A stretch of DNA of 59,026 nt from an uncultured Collinsella sp. (GTDB lineage Bacteria; Actinomycetota; Coriobacteriia; Coriobacteriales; Coriobacteriaceae): contig CATYZI010000014.1 in NCBI GenBank assembly GCA_958415625.1, positions 1 through 59,026 of the forward strand, in the 5' to 3' direction. This document shows, piece by piece, positions 9,039-17,707 of the stretch. The notes beneath the pieces are model-generated. The model searched no databases. It was not told the origin of the DNA and saw only the letters and a list, made by a program, of their open reading frames with translations. Both the position numbers and the translations under genes were made by a program. Each line of letters begins with the position of its first letter. The stretch's first letter is position 1.

Positions 9039-9090
9039 TAAAACGACGGCCGGCGCGCTTAGGATCCATCCAAAAGCACGCCGGCCGTCG
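9039..9090 (-). terminator. Terminator between convergent genes
   Basis: CGACGGCCGGCG / CGCCGGCCGTCG (9044-9055, 9079-9090) form a perfect 12-base stem. On the minus strand TTTT follows, so it serves the YigZ gene and may block the opposing transcript as well. Confidence 0.8.
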
Positions 9091-9093
9091 CCG

Positions 9094-9732
9094 TTAGAAC
9101 TCGGCAAATTCGGGAGCGCCGACCTCAATCTCCTCACGCCCCGCCATAAGCTCGCGCATCTTAGCGCAAAACGACTCCTGCTCCCCCGCCTTAAACACCA
9201 AATGAAGTGTCACGGCATCCGCGTACTCGGTATCCGAAACCTTGGCACCGGAATCCTGGGCCAAGCGAAGCACCTGCTCATACTGCGGATAGGCCACATG
9301 CACGTCAACAGGCACGACACTCGTCATCTCGACGATCTGCCCGGCCTCCTGAGCCGCGGCCACCGCCGCTTGCGTCGCCGCAGTATAGGCGCGAACCAGG
9401 CCGCCCGGCCCCAACAGCGTGCCGCCAAAATAGCGCGTCACTACGCAGCAAACATTTTTGAGCTCCGCACCGCGCAACACCTCGAGCGTCGGCATACCGC
9501 TCGTGCGGCTCGGCTCACCATCATCGCTCTGGCGCTCGCGTCCATCGACCAAAATCCACGCGGGAACATTGTGTCGAGCGTCGTAATGACGTTTGCGAAC
9601 CATCTCGATAAAGGCATTCGCCTCGTCCTCGGACTCAATATGGACCAGCTGGGCAATAAACCGGCTCTTGCGGTCCACAAACTCGCCCGAAGCCTCAATA
9701 TTCGATTGCAGAGTAAAATAGCTGTCCAACAA
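9094..9732 (-). CDS. YigZ/IMPACT family protein
   Basis: 212 residues. The N-terminal IMPACT domain contains KSRFIAQLVHIESEDEA and the hallmark CCVVTRYFGGTLLGPGGLVRAY (about 95-116); a smaller DUF1949-like C-terminal domain follows. Bacterial members are usually annotated as UPF0029/YigZ and the biochemical role is unsettled, with links to translation control inferred from eukaryotic IMPACT. The start is one of two adjacent TTG codons at 9732 and 9729, placed just after GAGGGG; no ATG or GTG fits. Confidence 0.88.
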   Translation of the reverse strand: MLDSYFTLQSNIEASGEFVDRKSRFIAQLVHIESEDEANAFIEMVRKRHYDARHNVPAWILVDGRERQSDDGEPSRTSGMPTLEVLRGAELKNVCCVVTRYFGGTLLGPGGLVRAYTAATQAAVAAAQEAGQIVEMTSVVPVDVHVAYPQYEQVLRLAQDSGAKVSDTEYADAVTLHLVFKAGEQESFCAKMRELMAGREEIEVGAPEFAEF

Positions 9733-9815
9733 AGCCCCTCAACAAAATAAAGCGCAGCAACGAACAGCTTCAATAATACGGCAAAGGCCGTACCGATTGT
9801 CAGGGTAACAAAAAT

Positions 9816-10177
9816 GCCAAGTGGGCCTGTAAGCCGGGTTCTGTCGTGAACGGTCATTTATCTTGTCTGCACGTTACCATGCAGCTCCACGCACGCTACC
9901 CGAACGCGGACCGGGCCGGCCCATAGCGTTCCTATTCGCGCTTGCTCCGGATGGGGCTTGCCAAGCCGCCGTGTTGCCACGACGCTGGTGGTCTCTTACA
10001 CCACCGTTTCAGCTTTTCCCTTTACGCCTTGCGGCGCAGGTGGGAGTCTTCTTTTCTGCGGCGCTTTCCGTCGGATCACTCCGCCCGGCCGTTAGCCGGC
10101 ATCCCGCCCTCTGGAGCCCGGACTTTCCTCACGCGTACTGCAAGCAGCACATCGCGCGACCGTCTGGCCCACTCAGC
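9816..10177 (-). ncRNA. rnpB: RNase P RNA (class A)
   Basis: Catalytic RNA that trims tRNA 5' leaders. On the minus strand GAGGAAAGTCCGGGCTCC (10113-10130) is the universally conserved region near the 5' side. Near the 3' side, GATAAATGACCG and GACAGAACCCGGCTTA (9830-9862) are the matching conserved elements. The ends pair as helix P1 (AGTGGGCC near 10166-10173 with GGCCCACTT at 9818-9826). P1 followed by ATTTTT would itself terminate transcription. End positions are good to about 5 bases. Confidence 0.95.
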
Positions 10178-10439
10178 AGTGCAAGAGTGTAGCACACCGT
10201 TACCGCAGGCAATGGCACAACGCAAACGCTCGACACGATAAACCAAGAACCGCCATGCGCTACAATGGTCCTGTCGATGGGCAACGTCGTCAGTCGAGAC
10301 GCGACCGCGCTCCGCACCCCTCCGTCTACTCGGTGTGTTCCCGCCTCCTCCCCGAGGCGGGATGTCGGCTTTTTTCATGCACCGACAATCCAATAGCCTG
10401 TGGACGCCCGGCAGCGTTGCGCATCTCGGCGCCAAATGC
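10178..10439 (+). other. Intergenic region with possible small RNA
   Basis: No convincing protein gene lies between rnpB and the S1 terminator. On the plus strand TACAAT (10261-10266) could be a -10 box, although no clear -35 is present. About 75 bases later CCCGCCTC / GAGGCGGG (10340-10361) forms a hairpin, followed nine bases on by six T residues (10370-10375). A transcript of about 105 bases from near 10272 to 10376 is possible. I could not match it to SRP, 6S or tmRNA. Confidence 0.35.
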
Positions 10440-10473
10440 AAAAAGGGACCCGTCCATTACGGACGGATCCCTT
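10440..10473 (-). terminator. Terminator after S1
   Basis: AAGGGA-CC-CGTCC / GGACG-GA-TCCCTT stem with one mismatch, and a T run on the minus strand, 25 bases past the rpsA stop. Confidence 0.85.
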
Positions 10474-10497
10474 AAAACAAGTGATCGTCAAACCGAA

Positions 10498-11664
10498 TTA
10501 CTCGGCGTCGGTCTCCTCGTCCTTCTTCTCAGAAGGCAGCGGGGTAACCTCGATCTCGACGCCCAGAGTCTCAGCAGCAGACTTCATGGACAGGGAGATA
10601 CGACGACGGTCGAGGTCGATCTCCATGACCTTGACCTGAACCTTGTCGCCCACGTGGGTGACCTGAGAAGGCTGGTCGACGTGCTTGTTGGCCATCTCGG
10701 AGATGTGCACCAGGCCCTCGATGCCCTCGCCCAGGTCGACGAAAGCGCCGAACGGGACAAGCTTGGTCACAGTGCCCTCGACGATAGCGCCGACGGGGTA
10801 CTTCTTGACCAGTGCGCGCCACGGATCCTCGGTGGTCTGCTTGAGACCCAGGGAGATGCGCTCGCGGTTGAGGTCGACGTCGAGAACCTCGACCTCGACC
10901 TCCTGGCCGACCTTGACAACCTCGGAAGGATGGTTGACGTGGTTCCAGGAGAGCTCGGAGATGTGGATGAGGCCGTCGATACCGCCGAGGTCGACGAAGG
11001 CGCCGAAGTCGACGATGGAGGAAACGGTGCCCTGGAGACGCATGCCAGACTTGAGCTTGGACAGGATCTCGGAGCGCTCGGCCTTACGGGACTCCTCGAG
11101 CACGACGCGACGGGAAAGGACAACGTTGTTGCGGTTGCGGTCCATCTCGATGACGCGGGCCTCGATGCGGGTGCCCATGTAGGAGGTGAGGTCCTTGACG
11201 CGACGGAGGTCGACGAGGGAAGCGGGCAGGAAGCCGCGCAGGCCGATGTCGAGGATCAGGCCGCCCTTGACAACCTCGATAACCTCGCCCTCGACGTTCT
11301 CGCCGGAGTTGAACTTCTCCTCGATGCGGTTCCAAGCACGCTCGTACTCGGCACGCTTCTTGGACAGGACCAGACGACCGTCCTTGTCCTCCTTCTGGAG
11401 AACCAGAGCCTCGATGGGATCACCGAGTGCAACGATGTCTGCAGGGTTAGCGTCCTTGCGGATGGACAGCTCGCGGACCGGGATAACGCCCTCGGACTTG
11501 AATCCGATGTCAACGAGCACCTCGTCATGCTCGATCTTAACGACAGTGCCGTTAACGAGATCGCCCTCATCAAAGTCGGTAATCGTACCGTCGATGAGGT
11601 TGTTCATCTCCTCCTCGTTGACATCGTCAAGAGAGAAAATGGACGAGTTCTGAATCTCACTCAA
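10498..11664 (-). CDS. rpsA: 30S ribosomal protein S1 (four S1 domains)
   Basis: Binds mRNA on the 30S subunit and helps initiation. The 388-residue protein has four S1/OB repeats starting near 34 (GDLVNGTVVKIEHDEV), 120 (GENVEGEVIEVVKGG), 205 (GMRLQGTVSSIVDFGAF) and 291 (GAIVEGTVTKLVPFGAF). This is the short Gram-positive form rather than the six-domain proteobacterial one. The C-terminus is acidic (KKDEETDAE). The start codon is TTG at 11664, set by AAAGGGG seven bases before. It is monocistronic, with its own terminator. Confidence 0.94.
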   Translation of the reverse strand: MSEIQNSSIFSLDDVNEEEMNNLIDGTITDFDEGDLVNGTVVKIEHDEVLVDIGFKSEGVIPVRELSIRKDANPADIVALGDPIEALVLQKEDKDGRLVLSKKRAEYERAWNRIEEKFNSGENVEGEVIEVVKGGLILDIGLRGFLPASLVDLRRVKDLTSYMGTRIEARVIEMDRNRNNVVLSRRVVLEESRKAERSEILSKLKSGMRLQGTVSSIVDFGAFVDLGGIDGLIHISELSWNHVNHPSEVVKVGQEVEVEVLDVDLNRERISLGLKQTTEDPWRALVKKYPVGAIVEGTVTKLVPFGAFVDLGEGIEGLVHISEMANKHVDQPSQVTHVGDKVQVKVMEIDLDRRRISLSMKSAAETLGVEIEVTPLPSEKKDEETDAE

Positions 11665-11979
11665 AGGTGGACCCCTTTCGAACTACGGGGCCCCGATTGC
11701 TAGGACCTACAGAAGGGTGCGACAAGCACACAACGTTTAGGAACACTCGGGAGCCGACAGATACTAATGTGACGCTTATGCAATCACGTTCGTATAGGTT
11801 ACGGGGAAATGAGTTCGATTTCAAGCGTGAACTGCGATTTTTTACTCGTGTGGAGACTTTTTCGTAATCTTATGAACACACGTCTCCGCAACTTTACGAT
11901 AACCAGCCAGGCATTCGGCTTTGGGGTAAAGTATCCGGAGCCAACGATTCTAGATCGATTTTTCGAGAAAGGTGCCCGC
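11665..11979. other. Divergent promoter region of rpsA and a HAD gene
   Basis: About 315 bases without a supported gene, noticeably AT-richer than its neighbours, between two divergent starts. It should hold both promoters, but I cannot assign clear -35/-10 pairs. GGGGCCCC at 11689-11696 sits in the rpsA leader. Confidence 0.5.
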
Positions 11980-12738
11980 GTGCTCAAAGCAGTCGTTTTC
12001 GATATGGACGAAACGCTTCTTAGCATCAACCTCAACGCGTTCATCCTTCGCTATTTTAAGGATGTCTCTTCGATGCTCGCGGATATCGGGCGCCGCAGCC
12101 GCGGTGGCACGATGGCACGCCTCGGCACCATCCTGGTCGACCTCAACGCCAATCGCCGCAGCGGCACGGACAACCGCACCAATCTTGAGTTTTACCAGAC
12201 CGAGGTCGAGCGCAGGTGTGGCATATGCCTCTCCGACCCCCTCATCTACGAGGCGTTTACCTACTACGACCGTGAGATTCTTCCGTACAAGAATGACGAC
12301 GTCATCAACGCCCATGCCATGCCGGGCGCACACGCCGCACTCCAGGCCGTACAGGACGCAGGGCTGCGCTGTGCGCTCTTCACCAACCCCAGCTTTCCCC
12401 AGGGGGCTATTGAGTGCCGTATGGGCTGGGGCGACCTGGCCGACGCCCCCTTTGAGCTCGTGACGCACATGGGAAATGCCACCCGCTGCAAGCCCGATGC
12501 CACCTATTACCTCGAGCAGCTGCAGGCAATGGGGCTCGAGCCGCACGAGGTCCTTATGGTAGGCAACGACCCCAAGCGCGACTTCCCCAGTCCCGCCTGC
12601 GGTATCCAAACTGCCTATGTTGGCCAGGGAAAGCCGGGACTCGCCACCTGGCGCGGAACCATGGAAGACTTCGCCCGCGACTTTAACGCCGTAGTAGAGG
12701 CCTTCTACGAGCACCAAGTAGCCGACGAACTGTCCTAG
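11980..12738 (+). CDS. HAD-superfamily hydrolase (phosphatase-like)
   Basis: 252-residue soluble HAD enzyme. Motif I is AVVFDMDETLLS (nucleophile D8, acid D10), motif II is LFTNPSFPQ, the motif III lysine is in CKPDATYYL, and motif IV is VGNDPKRDF, so all catalytic elements are intact. The substrate is not predictable. GTG 11980 is chosen because GAAAGGTG lies 5 bases before it and the following residues are the usual HAD N-terminus; an ATG at 11809 would add an unconvincing 57-residue extension. Its TAG stop overlaps the stop of the opposing gene in a shared CTAG. Confidence 0.83.
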   Translation: MLKAVVFDMDETLLSINLNAFILRYFKDVSSMLADIGRRSRGGTMARLGTILVDLNANRRSGTDNRTNLEFYQTEVERRCGICLSDPLIYEAFTYYDREILPYKNDDVINAHAMPGAHAALQAVQDAGLRCALFTNPSFPQGAIECRMGWGDLADAPFELVTHMGNATRCKPDATYYLEQLQAMGLEPHEVLMVGNDPKRDFPSPACGIQTAYVGQGKPGLATWRGTMEDFARDFNAVVEAFYEHQVADELS

Positions 12739-14054
12739 CACACTTGGGTTTTGCCGATCATGATGTTGAGGATCTCGACGTCGGTATCTTTCATGCCCAC
12801 ACGGCCTACGTAGCCCATACTGGCGATTGTCTGCTCAACGGTATCTTGGATCAGGCCCTCGCCGGCGCGGAAGCCGCGACCCTGCATGGCCATATCATGG
12901 CCCAGGATCGCTGCATCGACGGCAGCCGAGATCTTGGCGGCACAGCTCGCCTTGGCGCCATCGCACACGATGCCGCCCACATTGCCGAGCGTATTGGAGA
13001 CCGTCGCACCGATTTGCTCGCGCGTGCCACCGCACAGCCAGGTAATCGCGGCACCGGCACCGCACGCAGCGCAAATAGCGCCGCAAAACGCCGAGAGCGC
13101 ACCAATGTAGCTCTTGATATGCACGGCAATGAGATCGGACAGCATCACGGCACGCACCAGGCGCTCGTGGTCGCAGCGCAGGTACTCGGCATACTCCATG
13201 ACGGGCAGTGCGCAGGTAATGCCCTGATTGCCCGAGCCGCACACAATGGCGACCGGCAGCGCGCAACCGTTCATGCGGGCGTCGGACCCGGCGGCCGCAC
13301 GGGCACGGGCACGGCAGGCGACGTCATCGGCACGAGCACCCAGCAGCGTACGACCCACCTCGGCGCCCCAAGCGTGCGCAAGGCCCTCGGCACTGATTGC
13401 GCCATTCAGCTCAATCTGACGCTCAACGGCAGCGCGGGCGCCCTCAATGTCACCGTCCTCGATAAAGTCGATGATGGAATCAATGGACATGGGCGTATCG
13501 GCGTTATCTGCCGCACGCTCGGCCACCACGCGCTCGGCGCAGGCGGCGCACTCCCCCGCCGACTTGCCGCATACCGGAATACCATCGAGCGTATGGCACG
13601 TGACATTAGTGTGGTGATCGGTAATCTCGACGACCGCGGTATGGCCCCCGGACGTCGCAGTCACCTTGATGTAGAGGTTGGGCACACCCTCGACAAGCGA
13701 CACATCGCAGTAGCCGGCGTCGGCGAGGAGCTCGGCCACGCGAGCGCGGTCTTCATCGTTAACGCTCTCGAGCACCTCGAGCGCGCTCTTAGCGTCGCCG
13801 CCCACGGCACCCAGCACGGCCGCGGCTTCAATACCGTGCATACCGCCCGAGTTGGGCACGGTCACGCTCTTAACGTTCTTGATAATGTTGCCCGAGCAGG
13901 CAACATCCATATGATCGGGTTCGCAACCGAGCGTCTGGCTCGCCAGCGCCGCTGCATAGGCAACGGCAATGGGCTCGGTGCAGCCGAGTGCACAGACAAG
14001 CTCGCGGTTCAAAACATCGCAAAACGCGGCATCACGGATGGAATCGGTAGGCAT
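12735..14054 (-). CDS. L-cysteine desulfidase / L-serine dehydratase-like protein (UPF0597, CyuA/CdsB type)
   Basis: 439-residue member of the family containing archaeal L-cysteine desulfidase and E. coli YhaM/CyuA, which breaks L-cysteine into pyruvate, ammonia and sulfide using an iron-sulfur cluster. Conserved pieces are ALGCTEPIAVAYAAALA (about 22-38), CSGNIIKNVKSV, CGSGNQGITCALPV and CDGAKASCAAK; the scattered cysteines would hold the cluster. AGGAGATACCT precedes ATG 14054. The gene is monocistronic and overlaps by stop codons with the HAD gene. Desulfidase versus serine deaminase activity cannot be decided from sequence. Sulfide release would suit the sulfhydrylase MetY in the same region. 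Confidence 0.82.
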   Translation of the reverse strand: MPTDSIRDAAFCDVLNRELVCALGCTEPIAVAYAAALASQTLGCEPDHMDVACSGNIIKNVKSVTVPNSGGMHGIEAAAVLGAVGGDAKSALEVLESVNDEDRARVAELLADAGYCDVSLVEGVPNLYIKVTATSGGHTAVVEITDHHTNVTCHTLDGIPVCGKSAGECAACAERVVAERAADNADTPMSIDSIIDFIEDGDIEGARAAVERQIELNGAISAEGLAHAWGAEVGRTLLGARADDVACRARARAAAGSDARMNGCALPVAIVCGSGNQGITCALPVMEYAEYLRCDHERLVRAVMLSDLIAVHIKSYIGALSAFCGAICAACGAGAAITWLCGGTREQIGATVSNTLGNVGGIVCDGAKASCAAKISAAVDAAILGHDMAMQGRGFRAGEGLIQDTVEQTIASMGYVGRVGMKDTDVEILNIMIGKTQVC

Positions 14055-14324
14055 AGGTATCTCCTGCTTGCATAACGGGCTGGACTCTCAAAATAGTTGG
14101 CTCCTTTATTTGATAACAATGCATCAAAAACCGCAACCACGGTTCCGGCGGACGGCGCTCAAGCACAAATTGGCGGCATTATTCATGAGAGGCCGGTCTT
14201 GTTGCCTGCTAAAGCGTTTGACCAAAAAACGCCCGAGCGTTTACGCAAAAGTCGCGCTATCATGCAGTCGAACGCGGTAAACACCTTTAGCATTTGCGCC
14301 GCACAGACCAGAGAGGAACCATCC

Positions 14325-14792
14325 ATGAAGATCGGTATCGGTAACGACCACGCCGCCGTCGAGCTCAAGAACATCATTTCCGAGCACCTGAAGGAACGCG
14401 GCTGCGAGGTCGTGAACTTTGGCACCGACACCTCCGAGAGCTTCGACTACCCCATCGCCGGTTACAAAGTGGGCAAGGCCGTTGCCAACGGCGACGTTGA
14501 CCTGGGTATCCTGATCTGCGGCACCGGCGTCGGGATCAGCCTGGCTGCCAACAAGGTCGAGGGCGTACGCGCCGTCGTGTGCTCCGAGCCCTTCAGCGCC
14601 AAGCTCTCGCGCATGCACAACAACACCAACGTGCTCGCCTTTGGCGCCCGCGTCGTTGGCTCCGAGCTCGCCAAGATGATCGTCGACGAGTGGCTCGACG
14701 CCGAGTTTGAGGGCGGCCGTCACGAGCGTCGCGTTAACCTCCTCAACGAGATCGACCACACGCGCAGCCTTAAGATCGTCGACGAGGCCTAA
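14325..14792 (+). CDS. rpiB: Ribose-5-phosphate isomerase B
   Basis: Interconverts ribose-5-P and ribulose-5-P in the pentose phosphate pathway. The 155-residue RpiB/LacAB fold begins MKIGIGNDHAAVELK (D8-H9 of the active site), and ILICGTGVGISLAANK carries the catalytic cysteine (C65). HNNTNVLAFGARVVG is also conserved. ATG 14325 follows GAGAGGAACCATCC; the longer upstream open frame has no support. It has its own strong terminator. Confidence 0.93.
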   Translation: MKIGIGNDHAAVELKNIISEHLKERGCEVVNFGTDTSESFDYPIAGYKVGKAVANGDVDLGILICGTGVGISLAANKVEGVRAVVCSEPFSAKLSRMHNNTNVLAFGARVVGSELAKMIVDEWLDAEFEGGRHERRVNLLNEIDHTRSLKIVDEA

Positions 14793-14822
14793 AGATTCAC
14801 AAAGCCATACGACGCTAACGCC

Positions 14823-14861
14823 AGCCCCCGCCCGGAAGAAACATCCGGACGGGGGCTCTTT
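14823..14861 (+). terminator. Terminator after rpiB
   Basis: AGCCCCCGCCCGGA / TCCGGACGGGGGCT stem (one bulge) at 14823-14857, followed by CTTTAG, 31 bases past the rpiB stop. Confidence 0.75.
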
Positions 14862-14899
14862 AGTAGATTTGTGGGGGTTTACCAAAAGTCTACTGGAAT

Positions 14900-14934
14900 A
14901 AAAAGGGCGCCGCGGATGAAGTTCCGCGGCGCCC
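14900..14934 (-). terminator. Terminator after ndk
   Basis: GGGCGCCGCGG / CCGCGGCGCCC perfect 11-base stem (14905-14934), with five T residues after it on the minus strand. Confidence 0.87.
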
Positions 14935-14972
14935 AAGCCACACGCTAACAGCTTTAAGGAGTCAAAGCTGGT

Positions 14973-15377
14973 TTAGCCAAAAAAGCGCTTGATCTCGATC
15001 TCGGCGTTCTCCAGGCAGTCGGAGCCGTGGATCACGTTGGCGTTGACATCGACAGCAAAGTCGCCGCGAATGGTGCCGGGGGCAGCATCAAGCGGGTTGG
15101 TGGCGCCCATAAGGGTGCGCATCTTGGAGACAGCGGAGAGGCCGGAAACGACCATCTTGACGACCGGACCGCTCGTCATAAAGTCGCAGAGACCGCCAAA
15201 GAAGGGCTTGTCGGCCAGATGGGCGTAGTGCTCCTCGACGGTAGCGCGCTCGAGCGTGGTCATCTCCATGCGCTCGATAACAAGGCCGCTGCGCTCAATG
15301 CGAGCAACGATCTCGCCGATCTTGCGATCGCGCACGGCGTCGGGCTTAATCATGATGAAGGTCTTCTCGATAGCCAT
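14973..15377 (-). CDS. ndk: Nucleoside diphosphate kinase
   Basis: Transfers phosphate from NTPs to NDPs through a phosphohistidine. The 134-residue length is standard. The N-terminus MAIEKTFIMIKPDAVRD is typical and the catalytic histidine is in NVIHGSD (H117). ATG 15377 follows AAAGG by 7 bases; the open frame extends upstream without a ribosome binding site. It is a single gene with its own terminator. Confidence 0.95.
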   Translation of the reverse strand: MAIEKTFIMIKPDAVRDRKIGEIVARIERSGLVIERMEMTTLERATVEEHYAHLADKPFFGGLCDFMTSGPVVKMVVSGLSAVSKMRTLMGATNPLDAAPGTIRGDFAVDVNANVIHGSDCLENAEIEIKRFFG

Positions 15378-15675
15378 AAGGTAGCCTTTCAAGTAGGTTC
15401 GCGCGTGCCCAAGTCCCATTCCGGCACCCGCCTGGACTGCATCGTAACAGAGTTCTAGCTGCAGTTAAACAAAAAGCCGTTTATTGAAGCGTTAATATTT
15501 ATTAAAGCGCTCCATATGTGTCACTTCTGTTTCGAAGCCCGACTAGAGTACCATCCGTCCCACTTTCAACTGCAACGAACAGAACGGGCGGTCGATTGTC
15601 GCCCGTGAACGCACCCCCTTCACAACCTGCGCAAATGTCCTACAGAAGTTCTCGACAAGCTCCTTCCTTCTCTAT
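15378..15675. other. Intergenic region upstream of ndk
   Basis: About 300 bases, AT-rich around 15460-15540, presumably containing the ndk promoter. I see no gene, strong palindrome or repeat in it. Confidence 0.4.
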
Positions 15676-15709
15676 AACAAAACGGGTGCCCACCGTAGCG
15701 GGCACCCGT
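15676..15709 (-). terminator. Terminator after argH
   Basis: ACGGGTGCCC / GGGCACCCGT perfect 10-base stem (15682-15709), with TTTTG following on the minus strand. Confidence 0.87.
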
Positions 15710-15754
15710 AAAGGCAAAATATGATGAACACACCAGACAGACGCATCCAATAAG

Positions 15755-17185
15755 CTAATTAGCTCCGTGGCCCATCTCGACGACCTTGGATAACGAGCCA
15801 AACACACCCTCATCGGCCGCGAGCTGCGCCTCGGCTCTTCCCAACTGCACGGCAACGGCAGCAGGGGCGGTACCACCCTCGGTCGTGCGCGCGGCGACAA
15901 TCGACGGGATGTCGAGTGCCTCGGTAATGTCGCGCTCAAAGAGCGGACTTGCTTCCTGAAACACCTCAAACGGCAGGTCCTCAAGATTGCAGCCGCGCTT
16001 CTCACACATTAGGACAAGATGACCCACCACGGCATGTGCCTCGCGGAACGGCAGGCCGCGCTTTGCCAGGTAATCGGCAGCATCAGTGGCTGCCAAGTGG
16101 CCCACACCACACTCGCGCGCCATGGCGTCCTCGTTGACAGTCCAGGTCGAGATCATGCCGGCCATAACCGACAGGCACTGCATGAGCGTATGGGCGGTAT
16201 CGAGCGCACCCTCCTTGTCCTCCTGCAAGTCCTTGTTATAAGCAAGCGGCAGGCCCTTCATGGTCACGAGCAGCTGCACCAGGTTGCCGTACACGCGACC
16301 GCTCTTGCCGCGGATAAGCTCAGCAAAGTCGGGGTTCTTCTTCTGCGGCATGATAGACGAGCCGGTGGAATACGAGTCGGAAAGCGTGATAAAGCCGAAT
16401 TCGGAGCTCGACCACAGCACGATCTCCTCGGAAAGACGCGACAGGTGCATGGCCATGACGGAGCCGGCGTAATGCAGATCGAGCAGGAAATCACGGTCGG
16501 AAACCGCATCGAGCGAGTTGGGAATCACACCCGCAAAGCCAAGTTCGGCAGCCGTCATCTGGCGATCGAGCGGATAGCTCGTACCGGCAAGCGCGGCAGC
16601 ACCCAGCGGGCAGTTGTCGGCGGCATCAAAGGCGGCCTTCAGGCGCGTAAAGTCGCGCGCGAACATCCAGGAATACGCCAGCAGATGATGCGAGAGCAGC
16701 ACGGGCTGAGCGTGCTGCATATGCGTGTAGCCCGGAAGAATCACCTTGTCGTACTTCTTGGCCGCATCCACCAGCACATGGCGCAGCTCAAGATTGGCCT
16801 CCATGAGCTCCTTGGCCAGCGCCTTGACGCCCAGGCGCGTATCGGTCGCCACCTGGTCGTTGCGCGAACGCCCAGTATGCAAGCGCTTGCCAGCCTCGCC
16901 GATACGACGCGTCAGCTCGCTTTCGATGGACATATGAATGTCCTCGTCGTTGATATCAAAGGTGAAGTTGCCGGCATCGATATCCTGTTCGATTCCGGTC
17001 AGGCCCTCGGCAATCGCCTGCTCGTCCTCGGCGCTGATAATGCCCTGGGCCGCCAGCATCTTGGCATGTGCCTTAGATCCGGCGATATCCTGCTTATAGA
17101 GATGTTTGTCAACCGGCAACGACGCGCCAAACTCCTGCGTGACCTCGGCCACGCCTGCCTCAAAACGACCGCCCCAAAGAGCCAT
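15755..17185 (-). CDS. argH: Argininosuccinate lyase
   Basis: Last step of arginine synthesis: argininosuccinate to arginine and fumarate. The 476-residue protein belongs to the fumarase/aspartase superfamily. The signature loop GSSIMPQKKNPD is near 274-285, and LHTGRSRNDQVATD and YTHMQHAQP are conserved substrate-binding stretches. ATG 17185 is set by AAAGGGG about 8 bases upstream; the frame opens earlier, but ALWGGRF is the usual N-terminus. It lies downstream of argG on the same strand. Confidence 0.95.
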   Translation of the reverse strand: MALWGGRFEAGVAEVTQEFGASLPVDKHLYKQDIAGSKAHAKMLAAQGIISAEDEQAIAEGLTGIEQDIDAGNFTFDINDEDIHMSIESELTRRIGEAGKRLHTGRSRNDQVATDTRLGVKALAKELMEANLELRHVLVDAAKKYDKVILPGYTHMQHAQPVLLSHHLLAYSWMFARDFTRLKAAFDAADNCPLGAAALAGTSYPLDRQMTAAELGFAGVIPNSLDAVSDRDFLLDLHYAGSVMAMHLSRLSEEIVLWSSSEFGFITLSDSYSTGSSIMPQKKNPDFAELIRGKSGRVYGNLVQLLVTMKGLPLAYNKDLQEDKEGALDTAHTLMQCLSVMAGMISTWTVNEDAMARECGVGHLAATDAADYLAKRGLPFREAHAVVGHLVLMCEKRGCNLEDLPFEVFQEASPLFERDITEALDIPSIVAARTTEGGTAPAAVAVQLGRAEAQLAADEGVFGSLSKVVEMGHGAN

Positions 17186-17303
17186 GGAACCGTCCCCTTT
17201 CATCAAATCCCAAAACAAGCGCCCAAAGCAATGCGCCCTGTCGCTAAAGCGATTTCTCAACCGCTAGTTTTGCATATTCCCCACCATGTGCGAGGCCATA
17301 TAG

Positions 17304-17474
17304 CTAATTTGCAAAGAAGTGACGCGCCATGCACTTGGCGCCCAACGTCTCCCTCCGAATGTTGCCCTGCGAACCATCGATCCAGGCCTTTAGGCTCATA
17401 GGAACGTCCTCGACCTTTGCAGCATCGAACTCGGGCGCGAGGGCAAGTAAAGCATGCGCGATAGCATTGAACAT
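17304..17474 (-). CDS. Small uncharacterised protein between argG and argH
   Basis: A 56-residue frame (MFNAIAHALLALAPEFDAAK... to ...CMARHFFAN) starting at ATG 17474, eight bases after GGGGAG. It has a hydrophobic N-terminus and a short basic C-terminus. I do not recognise the family. It may be a real small protein cotranscribed with argGH or a leader-like frame. Nothing in it is arginine-rich enough to suggest a classic attenuator peptide. A GC hairpin (17527-17552) lies just upstream. Confidence 0.4.
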   Translation of the reverse strand: MFNAIAHALLALAPEFDAAKVEDVPMSLKAWIDGSQGNIRRETLGAKCMARHFFAN

Positions 17475-17526
17475 AATGGATACTCCCCATATATATAGGC
17501 GCAGGGCCGTCAAATTGATAGGAGGA

Positions 17527-17552
17527 GCCCCGCCGGACAACCCCGGCGGGGC
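17527..17552 (-). other. GC-rich hairpin between argG and the small ORF
   Basis: AGCCCCGCCGG / CCGGCGGGGCT with a 4-5 base loop. On the minus strand CTCCTCC follows rather than a T tract, so it could be a stabilising or processing hairpin rather than a terminator. Confidence 0.5.
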
Positions 17553-17707
17553 TCGGACTCAGCCGCAGACGCGGCATCATATATGCGGGCGGAACGTAGG
17601 GGCCACCGATGTTAAGAAGTGTCAGCAAGCATAACGAAAGGTAGGGACCCCATGCGCCCGTTATGTATCACGCGGATGGGCCGCGCGGATACCAAAGGAA
17701 GGAGGCG

